Source of the DNA: Ruminococcus sp. CAG:488
GTDB taxonomy: Bacteria > Bacillota > Clostridia > Oscillospirales > Acutalibacteraceae
Direction: 5' to 3'
Length of the DNA: 64,000 nucleotides
Assembly (NCBI GenBank): GCA_000434055.1
Contig: HF999647.1
Span: forward strand, 43,663-107,662
The notes below the pieces were generated by a model, which ran no database searches, was not told the DNA's origin, and was given only the letters and a program-made list of their open reading frames with translations. Positions 63,997 to 64,000 of the stretch are shown piece by piece. The translations under genes and the position numbers were made by a program. Every line of letters begins with the position of its first letter. The first letter of the stretch is position 1.

Positions 63997-64000
63997 ATGA
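63997..64000 (+). CDS. Probable start codon of the next gene (cut by window edge)
   Basis: An ATG at 63997 lies 8 bases after AGAAAGGATG. Only the first codon is visible, so nothing can be said about the product. Confidence 0.4.

Overview
The window looks like the chromosome of a low-to-mid GC Gram-positive anaerobe of the Clostridia, most like an Oscillospiraceae/Ruminococcaceae gut bacterium. The grounds are the Firmicutes-type order SRP RNA-dnaX-ybaB-recR, the set parA/parB/noc with mnmE/mnmG/rsmG, the elongation genes mreBCD/PBP2, a two-subunit GlgC/GlgD glycogen system, and a secreted protein carrying a type I dockerin. I see no insertion sequence, prophage or CRISPR array. The taxon is inferred from gene content and order only.

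Layout. 1-3.5 kb (+): the end of a phenylacetate-CoA ligase gene, an ACT-domain regulator and an aminotransferase (aromatic 2-oxo acid metabolism), then a TVP38-type membrane protein. 3.6-7.3 kb (+): SRP RNA, dnaX, an AT-rich glycosyltransferase inserted in the conserved block, ybaB, recR. 7.32-7.53 kb: a strong candidate chromosomal origin, with an array of DnaA-box-like 9-mers, a GC-rich patch and DnaA-trios, directly upstream of dnaN. dnaA itself is not in the window. 7.5-11.2 kb (+): dnaN, yaaA, recF, remB, then a patatin. 11.2-18.9 kb: a small island of secreted proteins, with two paralogous PHP-domain metallohydrolases (one with a FIVAR-like end, one with a dockerin) and an M6-like metalloprotease gene broken by one in-frame stop.

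19-34 kb (-): fructose-bisphosphate aldolase, then a long block read leftwards: lipoprotein, mreB, mreC, mreD, PBP2, a MinD-like ATPase, mnmE, mnmG, rsmG, noc, parA, parB, serS. Two perfect parS sites lie at 23057 and 25113. This joins the elongasome genes to the chromosome segregation genes. The neighbours usual in Firmicutes (rpmH, rnpA, yidC, jag, dnaA) are absent. A tRNA-Arg(CCT) is transcribed divergently from the mre operon.

34.4-44.5 kb (-): a glycogen operon glgB-glgC-glgD-glgA, continued by a histidine-phosphatase-fold protein with an altered catalytic motif, a beta-propeller/alpha-helical fusion protein and an FAD-dependent oxidoreductase. 45.3-57.5 kb (+): a capsule or exopolysaccharide operon with its own promoter: membrane 4,6-dehydratase, PglC-like phosphoglycosyl transferase, two GT4 enzymes, an EpsG-like polymerase, a pyruvyl transferase, a GH88/105-like hydrolase, a CpsB phosphatase, a fused Wzz/tyrosine kinase with a long Tyr-Gly tail, and a DegT aminotransferase. 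57.6-64 kb (+): lepA, a GPH-family transporter, hemW, a Xaa-Pro peptidase, efp and the first codon of a further gene.

The most notable items are the dnaA-less oriC whose trio element overlaps the dnaN promoter, the unusual genes attached to the glycogen operon, the PHP paralogs with recent sequence exchange, the interrupted protease gene, and the tyrosine kinase with 26 tyrosines in its tail.
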